Shown here piece by piece: positions 16,048-25,589 of a stretch of 35,166 nt of DNA; position 1 is the first letter of the stretch; the number at the start of each line of letters is the position of its first letter. The translations under genes and the position numbers were made by a program. The DNA comes from JAMLIO01 sp031412575 (GTDB lineage Bacteria > Bdellovibrionota > Bdellovibrionia > Bdellovibrionales > UBA1609), in assembly GCA_031412575.1 (NCBI GenBank), contig JANODG010000189.1, forward strand, positions 1 to 35,166. The letters run 5' to 3'. The notes below the pieces were generated by a model. It saw only the letters and a program-made list of their open reading frames with translations. It did no database searches and was not told the DNA's origin.

Positions 16048-16638
16048 TTAAGATTTATAAAAGAGATAAGCTACAAACACCAACGCCAAAATTAGGGTGA
16101 TTCCCCAAACAACTCGTTCGAAATTTTTTTCGATCCAAGCTTTGATCTCGTGGCCATAAAAATAAAATAAAACCGCAATAATTCCAAATCGTAAACTTCG
16201 TCCCACGGCGGCGCCTAAAATGAAGGGCAAAAAGGCGCCGTTAAAAATTCCAGCAGTGACGGCAAAAACTTTAAAAGGCAGGGGAGTAAATCCGCCAATA
16301 AACACAAAAAAGAAAGCGCCCTTTGCATAGGCCTGAATTAAAGAATCCCATTGCTCTGTTGAAATAAGATATGTGAGCAAAATGTCTTGTACAAAACTGG
16401 AAAAATAAAGTCCTAAGAAATAACCAACCGTCGCACCGAGTAGACTTCCGATAACAGTCCATAAAAAAGCAGTTATCGAAGACTTAGGACGCGACGCGCA
16501 AATAGCCATCATCAATGGATCAACAGGAATGGGAATGATTATAGATTCAAAAAATGAAAAGATACCTAAAAAAGGCAATGCCCACTTATTCTGCGCTACT
16601 TTAGTGCAAAATAGATAAAAATCTTTAATCCATTTCAA
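16048..16638 (-). CDS. DedA/VTT-domain membrane protein, YqaA-like
   Basis: Inner-membrane protein of the SNARE-associated/VTT family, some of whose members move undecaprenyl phosphate or phospholipids. Short YqaA-like form (196 aa). Motifs: FFESIIIPIPVDPLMMAIC, with the family Glu and Pro, then GSLLGATVGYFLG and FIGGFTPLPFKVFAVTAGIF, and GRSLRFG, with about four or five membrane segments. The start is TTG at 16638, backed by AAGG seven bases upstream. It stands alone, 130 bases after the ureohydrolase start and divergent from the Yej operon. Substrate unknown. Confidence 0.85.
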   Translation of the reverse strand: MKWIKDFYLFCTKVAQNKWALPFLGIFSFFESIIIPIPVDPLMMAICASRPKSSITAFLWTVIGSLLGATVGYFLGLYFSSFVQDILLTYLISTEQWDSLIQAYAKGAFFFVFIGGFTPLPFKVFAVTAGIFNGAFLPFILGAAVGRSLRFGIIAVLFYFYGHEIKAWIEKNFERVVWGITLILALVFVAYLFYKS

Positions 16639-16845
16639 GTCAGAGCCTTCGGCGAAAGATTTTTAGGTTAATTAAAATTTCCAATCCTTAAAAATGAAAA
16701 CGAATTCAACTACCTATGGTTGATTCTTGGCTCGAATACGTTAAATATCAAGAGTTAAAGTTTTCTAACCATAAAAATTTATGAGTCTGGTATTACAGAT
16801 TAACTCTGAGTATCAAGTTTCATAATTCAAACTCAGGAGTGTCTA

Positions 16846-18489
16846 GTGGTGAATAATGTTTTTCTGGGATTAGTATTAGTTTTAAGTTTGGGCGGATTGG
16901 TTTCATGTTCATCTAAATCTTCAGGCGGGGCCGACAATACGCTTTACATTTCGTACATGTCTGAACCAACAACATTAAACCCAATTAACAGCTCTGATGC
17001 CTACGCCACCCGCGTTCAGCAATTTGTAATCGATAATTTACTTACTAAACATCCAGAGACGAATGAATACAGACCCGGTCTTGCAGAATCATGGACAGTA
17101 TCACCCGATGGAAAGGTTTATACTTTCAAAATAAGACAAGGGATTAAATTCACAGATGGAACTTCGCTGACGGCTAAAGATGTAAAATTCAGTTTTGATG
17201 CAGTTTTGGACCCTAAGTATGAAGCGGCTCATAAATTAGCATATTTCCAGAACATCAATTCCCCTAAAATTATTGACGATTACACCATCGAATTTACAGT
17301 TAAAAATAAGTATTTTGGAAACTTAGAAACTTTGGCTATGGGTGTTCAAATCGTTCCGGAAGCGACTTATTCTAAACAAGACAAAGACAATAAGCTTTCA
17401 AAAGTTTTGATTGGCTCAGGACCTTATAAAATTTTGACTTACAACAAAAGCAAGAATTTGATTTTGACTAAAAACAACGACTGGTGGGGATTTAAAGCCG
17501 ACCAAGATAATTTAAAAAATATCCATCGTTTTGATAAAATATTTATTCGTTTTGTAAAGGAAGACGCAATTCGTTTAGAGCTCCTTAAAAAACAAAAACT
17601 TACCTATTCTGCAATATCGGGTGAAGAATTTGTGAAAAAGATCGACACTGAGAAAAGCGAATGGTCGCATTTAATGAAACACGAAGTGGAAAACGATGCT
17701 CATAAAGGATATTCGTTCATTGCTTGGAATTTAAAAAATCCAATTTTTTCTGATAAAAAAGTAAGGGTTGCTTTGGCTCATCTTATGAACCGCGAACTGA
17801 TCCGAGACAAATTTCAATACGGAAAAAGTTATTTAGCCACAGGTCCTCTGTATTCGCAAAGTATGTATGCCGACAAATCGGTTCCTGCAATCGCATTTGA
17901 TGTGGAAAAAGCTAAGGCTTTAATGAACGAAGCTGGTTGGAAAGATACGGATAAAGATGGTTTATTGGATAAAAAAGTTAACAACTCTAAGATGGATTTT
18001 AAATTCACCCTATTAAATCCTAATCGTGATGTGGAAAAATATTTTACCCTTTACAAAGAAGATTTAAAAAAAGCCGGCATTCAACTAGAAATCAAAAACG
18101 TAGATTGGAACAGCTTTATCAAAGCTTTAGACGAAAGAAAATTTGATGCTGTGACCTTAGCTTGGACTAGCACGGAAGACGATATCGATACGGATTTTAA
18201 ACAGATCTGGCACAGCGAAAGCGCAAATGCGAATGGGTCAAACTTTATTGGGTATAGCAATCCAGTTGTTGATAAGCTAATCGACGATTCACGATCGGAA
18301 TTAGACCGTGAAAAACGCATTCCAATACTACAAAAGGTTTTTAAAACCATTTCAGAAGATGCGCCTTACGTTTTTATGTTTTCTCCTAAAGTGATGTATG
18401 TCGTGGATAAAAAAGTAGAAATGGAAAAACCAACTTACAGATACACAGTTGGAACTCCTTATTGGACTGTTCAGAAACAAGAAAATTAA
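16846..18489 (+). CDS. Peptide ABC transporter substrate-binding lipoprotein (YejA/DppA-like, SBP_bac_5)
   Basis: Extracytoplasmic binding protein of the oligopeptide family. The signal ends in a lipobox, LGGLVSC with Cys21, so the mature protein is anchored as a lipoprotein. Family motifs: YISYMSEPTTLNPINSSDAYA, AESWTVSPDGKVYTFKIRQGIKFTDG with TAKDVKFSFDAV, then GSGPYKI, and VRVALAHLMNRELIRDKF. A DTDKDGLLD-type stretch near residue 365 resembles a calcium loop, seen in several homologues. GTG start with AGGAG six to seven bases upstream. First gene of a three-gene run with yejB and yejE. The ligand is presumably a peptide; family alone supports this. Confidence 0.9.
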   Translation: MVNNVFLGLVLVLSLGGLVSCSSKSSGGADNTLYISYMSEPTTLNPINSSDAYATRVQQFVIDNLLTKHPETNEYRPGLAESWTVSPDGKVYTFKIRQGIKFTDGTSLTAKDVKFSFDAVLDPKYEAAHKLAYFQNINSPKIIDDYTIEFTVKNKYFGNLETLAMGVQIVPEATYSKQDKDNKLSKVLIGSGPYKILTYNKSKNLILTKNNDWWGFKADQDNLKNIHRFDKIFIRFVKEDAIRLELLKKQKLTYSAISGEEFVKKIDTEKSEWSHLMKHEVENDAHKGYSFIAWNLKNPIFSDKKVRVALAHLMNRELIRDKFQYGKSYLATGPLYSQSMYADKSVPAIAFDVEKAKALMNEAGWKDTDKDGLLDKKVNNSKMDFKFTLLNPNRDVEKYFTLYKEDLKKAGIQLEIKNVDWNSFIKALDERKFDAVTLAWTSTEDDIDTDFKQIWHSESANANGSNFIGYSNPVVDKLIDDSRSELDREKRIPILQKVFKTISEDAPYVFMFSPKVMYVVDKKVEMEKPTYRYTVGTPYWTVQKQEN

Positions 18490-18576
18490 TTTTTTTTAAA
18501 CTTTTGAGGTTTTTGGGACTCGAGGGCATTTAATTTATTTGAGTCATAAAACAAATTTAATAATGGATAAGTGTAA

Positions 18577-19599
18577 ATGTTAAAATATATTGCAAAACGA
18601 ATTTTACTAATGATCCCAACTTTGATTGGAATAAGTTTAGTATGTTTTGTAATTATCAATATGGCACCGGGTGGTCCTATTGAGCGCACAATCCAGCAAA
18701 TGAGATTCGCAGGTGTTGGTGACACTTCTGGCGGCGGCACGCAGATGGGAGTCTCTGAAGAAGTGATAGAAGCTCTAAAAAAGCAATATGGTTTTGATAA
18801 ACCTTTATTAGTTCGTTACGGCATTTGGTTAAAAAATATTGTGACTTTAGATTTTGGCCAAAGTTTCACGTATCAAGAGCCTGTGACTCAAGTGATTCTG
18901 CAGCGATTTCCAGTATCCCTGCAGTTTGGGTTAACCTCATTATTCTTAATCTACTTGATCTGTATTCCCTTAGGAATTTCTAAAGCTGTTAGAGATGGAA
19001 CTGCATTTGATCAATACACATCTTTTTTCCTATTCGTTATCTATTCCGTGCCTACAGTCATGATGGCCATTTTATTAATTGTATTTTTAGCGGGATCAAG
19101 CTTTTTGGATTTTTTCCCAGTGGGCGAGCTTTACTCGGATGAATATTTTGAAATGTCATTTATAGAAAAAATTGGCGATCGCATTCACCATTTTGTATTA
19201 CCACTTATTTGTTACATGCTTCATAGTTTCACAGCCTTAACATTATTAATGAAGAACTCTTTTTTAGATCAAGTTAAACTTGATTACGTAAGAACCGCGC
19301 GTGCTAAAGGTTTAGATGAAAGAACAGTTCTTTACAAACACACCCTTAAAAACGCTTTAATTCCGATTGTGACAGGTTTGAATTCATTTTTACTTGTGAT
19401 GTTTCAGGGCTCCATTATCATTGAACAAATTTTTCAGCTCGATGGAATTGGGTTATTAACTTATAAAGCCGTTTTGGACGGGGATTATAATGTGCTCATG
19501 GCTCTCATATTTATTCCAGCCGTTTTACTTTTGATCGGCAGATTACTTACAGACATCGCGTACACATTTGTTGATCCAAGAATTGATTTTGGGAAGTAG
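18577..19599 (+). CDS. yejB: Peptide ABC transporter permease YejB
   Basis: Inner-membrane channel subunit of a Yej-type peptide importer. About six membrane helices. Resemblance to YejB rather than DppB is shown by APGGPIERTIQQMRF, the Gly/Ser-rich stretch after it, YGFDKPLLVRYGIWL, and the end DIAYTFVDPRIDFGK. The coupling loop, TARAKGLDERTVLYKHTLKNALIP, is intact. Length 340 aa (E. coli YejB 364). It starts 87 bases after the binding-protein stop, in a stretch that could hold a minor regulatory site; the T-rich start of that gap is not a clear terminator. Confidence 0.9.
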   Translation: MLKYIAKRILLMIPTLIGISLVCFVIINMAPGGPIERTIQQMRFAGVGDTSGGGTQMGVSEEVIEALKKQYGFDKPLLVRYGIWLKNIVTLDFGQSFTYQEPVTQVILQRFPVSLQFGLTSLFLIYLICIPLGISKAVRDGTAFDQYTSFFLFVIYSVPTVMMAILLIVFLAGSSFLDFFPVGELYSDEYFEMSFIEKIGDRIHHFVLPLICYMLHSFTALTLLMKNSFLDQVKLDYVRTARAKGLDERTVLYKHTLKNALIPIVTGLNSFLLVMFQGSIIIEQIFQLDGIGLLTYKAVLDGDYNVLMALIFIPAVLLLIGRLLTDIAYTFVDPRIDFGK

Positions 19600-19671
19600 A
19601 TAACTAAGAAGCATTTAAGTGTTGATTTAAGAACAGTAAATTTAAGTGAAATTTAATAAAAGGAAATTGCA

Positions 19672-20691
19672 GTGTTAGAAAAATGGATTACAGACGATGC
19701 CACATTAAAGCGTTACAAACGTTTTAAAAAGCGTAAAACCGCTATTGTCGCGATCTTTGTCTTTTCATTTTTAGTTTTCTTAAGTATTACTGCCGAGCTT
19801 TGGGCGAACAGTAAACCGATTATTATGGTTTATGATGGAAACTTAATGTTTCCTGTTTACCAAGATTATCATCCGACCGTTTTCGGTCGCAGTGATATTT
19901 TATATATGGATTACCGCAGCCTTAAAGACGATCCTAAAAATAAGTTTGATATATGGCCCTTGGTTGAATGGAACCCTCTGGAATCTAATGAAGAGTTAAC
20001 TTCATATCCTTCTTCCCCTAGTGCTGATAATCTTTTTGGGACTGATGATCGTGGTCGAGATGTTTTAACTCGATTGCTTTATGGTTTTAGATACAGCATT
20101 GGATTTGCTGTTTTAGTTTGGATTATATCTTATATTGTGGGTGTCCTTGTGGGCGCTATCATGGGATTTTCTGGGGGCATCGTTGATCTTATCGGCATGC
20201 GCTTTTTTGAAGTCTGGGAAAGTTTGCCGGCTCTGACTGTTTTAATAACGTTGATTGCTATTTTAGATCCTAGTTTTATTTTGTTGGTTTCGTTTCAAGC
20301 GCTTTTCGGTTGGATGATGATTGCAACTTATATGCGTGCCGAGTTTTTAAAATTAAGAAAGCGTGAATTCGTCGAAGCTGCACATTCTTTGGGTGTAAAG
20401 AAATATACAATTATGTTTAAACACATTTTACCAAACGCTTTAGCGCCCATCATTACATTTTCACCCTTTGCAGTGGCCGCAGGGATTACAGCCTTAACGT
20501 CCCTTGATTATCTTGGATTTGGATTAAAGCCACCAACACCAAGCTGGGGCGAGCTTCTACAACAAGCCAAAAGTAATTTTACCACAGCATGGTGGTTAGC
20601 TGTTTACCCATCGGTAGCTATTTTTATCACAGTGTTTTCATTAAACATGATTGGTGAAGCTATCCGAGACGCGTTCGATCCGCGTAAGTAA
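19672..20691 (+). CDS. yejE: Peptide ABC transporter permease YejE
   Basis: Second channel subunit. Features match YejE rather than DppC: after the first helix a long periplasmic loop (AELWANSKPIIMVYDG, MFPVYQDYHPTVFG) precedes LFGTDDRGRDVLTRLLYGFR, the conserved entry into the core. The coupling loop EAAHSLGVKKYTIMFKHILPNALAP and the end LNMIGEAIRDAFDPR are typical. Length 339 aa (E. coli YejE 341). GTG start with AAAAGGAAA upstream. The stop sits at the outer edge of inverted repeat 2. The ATPase (YejF) is not in the window and must be encoded elsewhere or be shared. Confidence 0.9.
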   Translation: MLEKWITDDATLKRYKRFKKRKTAIVAIFVFSFLVFLSITAELWANSKPIIMVYDGNLMFPVYQDYHPTVFGRSDILYMDYRSLKDDPKNKFDIWPLVEWNPLESNEELTSYPSSPSADNLFGTDDRGRDVLTRLLYGFRYSIGFAVLVWIISYIVGVLVGAIMGFSGGIVDLIGMRFFEVWESLPALTVLITLIAILDPSFILLVSFQALFGWMMIATYMRAEFLKLRKREFVEAAHSLGVKKYTIMFKHILPNALAPIITFSPFAVAAGITALTSLDYLGFGLKPPTPSWGELLQQAKSNFTTAWWLAVYPSVAIFITVFSLNMIGEAIRDAFDPRK

Positions 20692-21013
20692 CCCATAGGA
20701 AACAGTTCCCTTGTTTTAATTTAAAGAAATCTTTTGTTTCTAAAATGTGTAAATTTTTTTGATCTATATTCCAATTTTTTTTAAGTTGGACATTTCTTTT
20801 AAAACGCTCAGACAAGCGGTCGTCATTCGCTTGCAAAATAGATTGGAAAAGTTTTTAAATTTTATTTTGGCAAGCTTCATGCCGATCCGAACTCGGTTTT
20901 AAAAGAAATGTCCAACTTAAAAAAATATTGAAACATAGATCAAAAAATTTTACACATTTTAGAAATAAAAGACTTCTTTAATTTAAAAAGGGAACTGTTA
21001 CCTATTTGGTTAC
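20688..21013. repeat. Long inverted repeat 2 (about 118-bp arms, 90-bp centre) between convergent genes
   Basis: Left arm 20688-20805 starts at the yejE stop codon and right arm 20896-21013 is its reverse complement at about 90% by my hand alignment, with substitutions and small gaps. The inner 35 bases (ending TTTTAAAAC) match nearly perfectly. The arms show no similarity to those of inverted repeat 1, so this is not a repeated arm sequence. Any transcript crossing it could fold into a rod of more than 100 bp. It ends 64 bases before the speA stop. Higher divergence suggests it is older than repeat 1. Confidence 0.9.
20806..20895. repeat. Core of inverted repeat 2, similar to the core at 12975-13080
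   Basis: 90-base centre that is itself an imperfect palindrome: GCTTGC at 20829-20834 pairs with GCAAGC at 20870-20875 and the flanks GGTCGTCAT and ATGCCGATC extend the pairing. The inner loop is AT-rich. The order of blocks (left GC-rich flank, GATTGG, T/A-rich run, GCAAG, GCC) follows that of the first core. No ORF. Confidence 0.6.
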
Positions 21014-21034
21014 CCATTTGATTAGCTAGTCTTG

Positions 21035-21057
21035 CGACAGCGGGGTTGGCGCTGTCG
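21035..21057. repeat. GC-rich hairpin near the end of speA
   Basis: CGACAGCG and CGCTGTCG pair perfectly around GGGTTGG. No T run follows on either strand, so it is not a standard intrinsic terminator, but it lies 21 bases past the speA stop and may protect the 3' end or assist termination together with inverted repeat 2. Confidence 0.5.
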
Positions 21058-21077
21058 TGGTAGTGGAATATTAAGGT

Positions 21078-23006
21078 TTAGTTTTCAAAATCTTTGGTGA
21101 TGGAGCTTTTTGAACCTAAGTAGGTTAAGCCACTTAATGTACGTTCGAAGTGATCCATTAAAATATCGGCTTGGTTTTGTGAAATGGATTTTTCTTCGAT
21201 CGCTAACATACAGTCTTGTTTTAGCTGTGTGATGAATTCTGAAGTTTCATATTCAACGTAAGTCAGAACGTCGTTCACGCTATCGCCTAAGACGATATGG
21301 TCAATCATGTAGCCTTCTTTTTTCAAATGGATGTGAACCGCACTGGTGTCTCCAAAAAGGTTGTGAAGGTCACCTAGGATCTCTTGGTAAGCGCCAGTCA
21401 TGAAGACCGCGATATAATAGGGTTCATCTTTTTTAAGTTCATGAAGTTCAAGATAATTTTTAGCCTCATTGGTTTCTGGATCAATAAAGCGATTAATCTT
21501 TCCGTCAGAATCACATGTTAAATCCGCAATCGTTCCACGACGAGTTGGCTTTTCATCAAGGCGAACAATCGGAAGAACCGGGAACAGCTGATCCACCGCC
21601 CACGAGTCAGGTAATGATTGAAACACCGAAAAGTTACAAAAGTAAGAATCACATAAAAAAGAATCAATTTCATATTCGACGTCAGAAAAATCAGCTTTTC
21701 CTTCAGTGAAGACTTTCATGCGAGCTAAAATGTTAAAAATCATTTTTTCGGCCATGGCTCGCTGAGAAAGATCTAAAACCCCGTAAGTAAATAACTGCAA
21801 TATATCCACTTGGATCTGTTTTAAATCGTTATAACTTTCATTTAAGGTGTTGATATTTAAGTTATTCGAAATGTCAGTTAAGTCCCGTAGGATTTGGTGC
21901 TCTGTCGGGGCAGTTTCAAAAGTTGTTGGTTTAACATTTTCAAAACTATTACAGCCCAAAACATCAAACACTAAAATAGCACTATGAGCGACAAGTGCGC
22001 GTCCAGACTCTGTGATGATGCTTGGGTGTGGAACACCTTTTTCATTACAGATGGATTTTAAAATATAAATCACGTCATTGGCATACTCTTGTTCAGAATA
22101 ATTTGTAGATGAGTTTGTAAAACCCGAACCATCATAATCCACACCTAAACCACCACCGACGTCGATATACCTTGGCTGTGCACCAAGTTTGTAAAGCTCG
22201 GTGTAAAAACGAGCCCCTTCTTTAAGGGAAGATTTGATGGATAAAATAGAAGGAATCTGTGACCCAATATGAAAGTGGACCAAGTCAATGCAGTCCAACA
22301 TGTCTTTTTCTTTAAGCTTTTCTACACACTCAACGATTTCATGAGGTGTTAAACCAAATTTAGATTTATGTCCTGTGCTTTCAACCCAGCGGCCAGAACT
22401 TCGCGTGCTAAGTTTAGCGCGAAGACCAACTTTAGGTCTGATCCCTAAACGTTTGGCAGCTTCCAAAATCAAATCTAATTCAGACGCACGATCAACAACG
22501 ATGATTGTGTTTCTACCCAATTTTCTAGAAATTAAAGCAGTCTCGATATACTCGACATCTTTGAATCCATTACATATTAAAAGTGCTTCTTTATCTTTTA
22601 GTTTTGTTAAGGCAATTAATAATTCAGGTTTACTTCCGCACTCTAAGCCTAAAGACGACTGGCGACCCACTTTTACAATGTCGTCCACTAAATGTTTTTG
22701 CTGATTTACTTTAACCGGAAAAACACCTTTGTAAGAACCTTTGTAGTCCATGGTTTCAATAGCAGTATCGAAACATTTTTTTAACAGATTTACACGTGAA
22801 GCTAAAACATCTGGAAAGCGCATTAAGATAGGCGTATGAATTCCACGCTCTTTTAAGTCATCAATGATCTCTTTTAAATCAACTGGATAATTTTGTTCAG
22901 GTGTTTTAACTGTGACATTACCCTTTTCGTTCACATCAAAAAAAGTATGACCCCATTTATCTAAACCATATAAACGTTTGCTGTCTTCAGTAGTCCAACC
23001 TGCCAT
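21078..23006 (-). CDS. speA: Biosynthetic arginine decarboxylase
   Basis: PLP enzyme of the fold-type III family turning arginine into agmatine for polyamine synthesis. The PLP lysine is in GVFPVKVNQQKHLV near residue 98, LGLECGSKPELL and LVHFHIGSQIP follow, YIDVGGGLGVDYDG is the phosphate-binding glycine loop, and the C-terminal barrel contains FLCDSYFCNFS, the second substrate-site Cys region. Length 642 aa (E. coli SpeA 658). It starts three bases after the leuS stop, with a weak ribosome site, so translation probably depends on leuS. The ureohydrolase at 14859-15917 would supply the next step. Confidence 0.95.
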   Translation of the reverse strand: MAGWTTEDSKRLYGLDKWGHTFFDVNEKGNVTVKTPEQNYPVDLKEIIDDLKERGIHTPILMRFPDVLASRVNLLKKCFDTAIETMDYKGSYKGVFPVKVNQQKHLVDDIVKVGRQSSLGLECGSKPELLIALTKLKDKEALLICNGFKDVEYIETALISRKLGRNTIIVVDRASELDLILEAAKRLGIRPKVGLRAKLSTRSSGRWVESTGHKSKFGLTPHEIVECVEKLKEKDMLDCIDLVHFHIGSQIPSILSIKSSLKEGARFYTELYKLGAQPRYIDVGGGLGVDYDGSGFTNSSTNYSEQEYANDVIYILKSICNEKGVPHPSIITESGRALVAHSAILVFDVLGCNSFENVKPTTFETAPTEHQILRDLTDISNNLNINTLNESYNDLKQIQVDILQLFTYGVLDLSQRAMAEKMIFNILARMKVFTEGKADFSDVEYEIDSFLCDSYFCNFSVFQSLPDSWAVDQLFPVLPIVRLDEKPTRRGTIADLTCDSDGKINRFIDPETNEAKNYLELHELKKDEPYYIAVFMTGAYQEILGDLHNLFGDTSAVHIHLKKEGYMIDHIVLGDSVNDVLTYVEYETSEFITQLKQDCMLAIEEKSISQNQADILMDHFERTLSGLTYLGSKSSITKDFEN

Positions 23007-23009
23007 AAT

Positions 23010-25445
23010 TTATTTCGCGATAATGTTTAAAATCTTACCGGCTTTGTAAATTGTTTTTATAATTTTTTGACCTTCCAATTGCGCGGATACAGTTTTTATT
23101 TCCTTTGCCATTCTAACTGCATCTTCTTCCGAAGTTAAAGCAGAAACTTCAATTGTTCCACGAGTTTTTCCATTTACCTGAACAGCCATGATGATTTGAT
23201 TGTCTTTGCATAAATCTAGATCAAATTTTGGCCAAGGTGCAAGGCTTGCAAATCCAGTCTGGCCTAGCTTATGCCAAAGCTCTTCACTGATGTGCGGAGC
23301 AATCGGGGCCAAGATTTGTAAAAGGGGCAGTAGCGTAGACTTTGGCGCCGGATGATTTTGGTCAGGGTAGGCCTTATAAAGATCATTCACATAAATCATC
23401 ATGGCACTGACTGCCGTATTGAAATTTAAAGACTCGATGTCTTCAGAAACTTTCTTAATTGTTTTATGAAGGCTTTTTAAGATACTTTGATCTTCCACTT
23501 TTTCGTTGGTCGTTCGGTCATGTCCATTGTCATCAACACATTGGCGCCAGATGCGATCTAAAAATTTTCTAACCCCAGAAATACCATCGGTGTTCCAAGG
23601 TTTGTCCCGGTCATAAGGACCCATAAAACAAATGTAGGCTCGAATGGCGTCAGCACCAAATTGAATACGAACATCATCTGGATTAATCACGTTCCCGCGA
23701 GACTTAGACATTTTTTCGCCGTCTGGTCCTAAGATCATCCCTTGATGGGCAAGTTTTAAGTAAGGCTCTGGGCAAGATGCCAAACCCTGATCGTATAAAA
23801 AGTTTTGCCAAAATCTAGAGTAAAGTAAATGACTGACCGTGTGCTCTGGGCCACCTAAGTACAAATCCACAGGCATCCAATATTTTTGGGCTTCAAGGCT
23901 TGCAAGTTCATTATCATTTTTTGGATCGCAGTATCTTAAAAAATACCATGAAGATCCTGCAGTGCCTGGCATAGTGTCGGTTTCGCGAATGTATTTATCA
24001 GAATATTGTGTCCACTCTTTATTTCTGGCCAAAGGCGCTTCACCTTTGTCAGATGGTTCGTAGTTTGCGACTTCAGGTAATGTGAGCGGTAATTCTTTTA
24101 GCCCTAAAACCTTAAGTTCCCCATCTTTACTTTTGATCACAGGCAAAGGTTCGCCCCAATAGCGTTGACGAGAAAAAAGCCAGTCTCTAAGTTTATACAA
24201 GGTTTGTTTTTCACCACAGCCATGGCTTTCAACCCAATCAATACATTTTGTAATGCCGTCGTCTTTACTAAGGCCATTTAGAAAGTCAGAGTTTACGATT
24301 TGACCAGCACCCATGTAAGGTAAAGAGTCATTTGAATCTGCGTCAACGTCAGCATCTGAATTCTTTTTAATAACCCTTGTAATGTCTAAACCAAATTTAG
24401 TGGCAAACTCAAAGTCCCTCTCGTCATGCCCAGGAACCGCCATGATGGCCCCAGTCCCGTAGTCGACTAAAACATAATCCGAAACCCAAACTGGAATTTC
24501 TTTTTTTGTGATGGGATGGATAGCAAATGCACCTGTAAATAATCCAGATTTTTCTTTATTTGCTTTACGATCCACTTCACTTTTTTTAGCCGAAGATTTT
24601 ATGTACTCTTGAATCTCTGATTTTTTTTCGGGAGTTGTGATTTTCACTAGAAGTTCGTGCTCGGGGGCCACAACCATAAAAGTTACGCCAAACAAAGTGT
24701 CTGGGCGGGTTGTGAAGACACTTAAAAAATCTTGTTTGCCTTTAATCTGAAATTTAATCTCGGCCCCAAAACTTTTTCCGATCCAATTCAATTGGCCGTC
24801 TTTAGTACGCTGGGGGAAATTCACGGTCTCAAGACCTGCGATTAATTTTTCAGCGTAGGCTGTGATTTTAAGCATCCATTGCTTCATCGGCATCCGCACC
24901 ACAGGATGCCCACCGCGCTCGCTTTTTCCGTCGACAACTTCTTCGTTGGCAAGAACGGTTTTCATAGCGGGGCACCAGTTTACCGGAACTTCTTTTTGAT
25001 AAGCTAAGTCTTGTTCGAATAATTTGGTGAAAATAAACTGCGTCCATTTATAGAAACTTGGGTCTGCAGTCGATACGACTCTAGACCAGTCGAAGCTGTA
25101 ACCAAAAGTTTCCATCTGGCGTCTGAAGTTTTTAATCGCTGCTTTAGTGGTGATTTCGGGATGAACTCCAGTTTGAATGGCGTACTGCTCGGCCGGCAGA
25201 CCAAAAGCATCGTAACCCATAGGATGTAAAACGTTAAAACCTTGAGCGCGTTTAAATCTAGAAACCACATCTGTCGGAGTGTAAGATGCTAAGTGACCGA
25301 CGTGTAAACCTTGGCCGGAAGGATAAGGAAACATGTCTAAAGCATAGTACTTTGGCTTTTTAGAAGGGTATTCAGCCGTGAACGCTTTTTTCTCGTCCCA
25401 TTCTTTTTGCCATCGAGCATCGATTTCGTTGTGGTTGTAAGACAC
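23010..25445 (-). CDS. leuS: Leucyl-tRNA synthetase
   Basis: Class I synthetase charging tRNA-Leu. The HIGH motif appears as FPYPSGQGLHVGHLASYTPTD and KMSKS as DGEKMSKSRGNV. The editing domain (CP1) lies between, with FTTRPDTLFGVTFMVVAPEH and GTGAIMAVPGHDERDFEFA, so proofreading is expected. Length is normal for bacterial LeuS. The frame opens at a TTG at 25460, but the GTG at 25445 has GAGG five bases upstream and starts the conserved SYNHNEIDARWQKEW, so I use it (811 aa). The start codon is far from any other minus-strand gene, so the promoter lies in 25446-25645. Confidence 0.95.
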   Translation of the reverse strand: MSYNHNEIDARWQKEWDEKKAFTAEYPSKKPKYYALDMFPYPSGQGLHVGHLASYTPTDVVSRFKRAQGFNVLHPMGYDAFGLPAEQYAIQTGVHPEITTKAAIKNFRRQMETFGYSFDWSRVVSTADPSFYKWTQFIFTKLFEQDLAYQKEVPVNWCPAMKTVLANEEVVDGKSERGGHPVVRMPMKQWMLKITAYAEKLIAGLETVNFPQRTKDGQLNWIGKSFGAEIKFQIKGKQDFLSVFTTRPDTLFGVTFMVVAPEHELLVKITTPEKKSEIQEYIKSSAKKSEVDRKANKEKSGLFTGAFAIHPITKKEIPVWVSDYVLVDYGTGAIMAVPGHDERDFEFATKFGLDITRVIKKNSDADVDADSNDSLPYMGAGQIVNSDFLNGLSKDDGITKCIDWVESHGCGEKQTLYKLRDWLFSRQRYWGEPLPVIKSKDGELKVLGLKELPLTLPEVANYEPSDKGEAPLARNKEWTQYSDKYIRETDTMPGTAGSSWYFLRYCDPKNDNELASLEAQKYWMPVDLYLGGPEHTVSHLLYSRFWQNFLYDQGLASCPEPYLKLAHQGMILGPDGEKMSKSRGNVINPDDVRIQFGADAIRAYICFMGPYDRDKPWNTDGISGVRKFLDRIWRQCVDDNGHDRTTNEKVEDQSILKSLHKTIKKVSEDIESLNFNTAVSAMMIYVNDLYKAYPDQNHPAPKSTLLPLLQILAPIAPHISEELWHKLGQTGFASLAPWPKFDLDLCKDNQIIMAVQVNGKTRGTIEVSALTSEEDAVRMAKEIKTVSAQLEGQKIIKTIYKAGKILNIIAK

Positions 25446-25589
25446 TTTTACCTCTTTCAATGAAGTTCAAATTTGATCAAATCGTGAAGCTTCAATTAAC
25501 ACAATCTGTCGCAGAGAATCAATATAACTACAACAAGAATTATAGACACCTGTAAGTGGCAAAATAGACATTGCGTTACGGAAACCTTC

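Noticed and set aside
21515..21709. Plus-strand open frame opposite speA
   Set aside because: Antisense shadow of a conserved enzyme; low-complexity translation.
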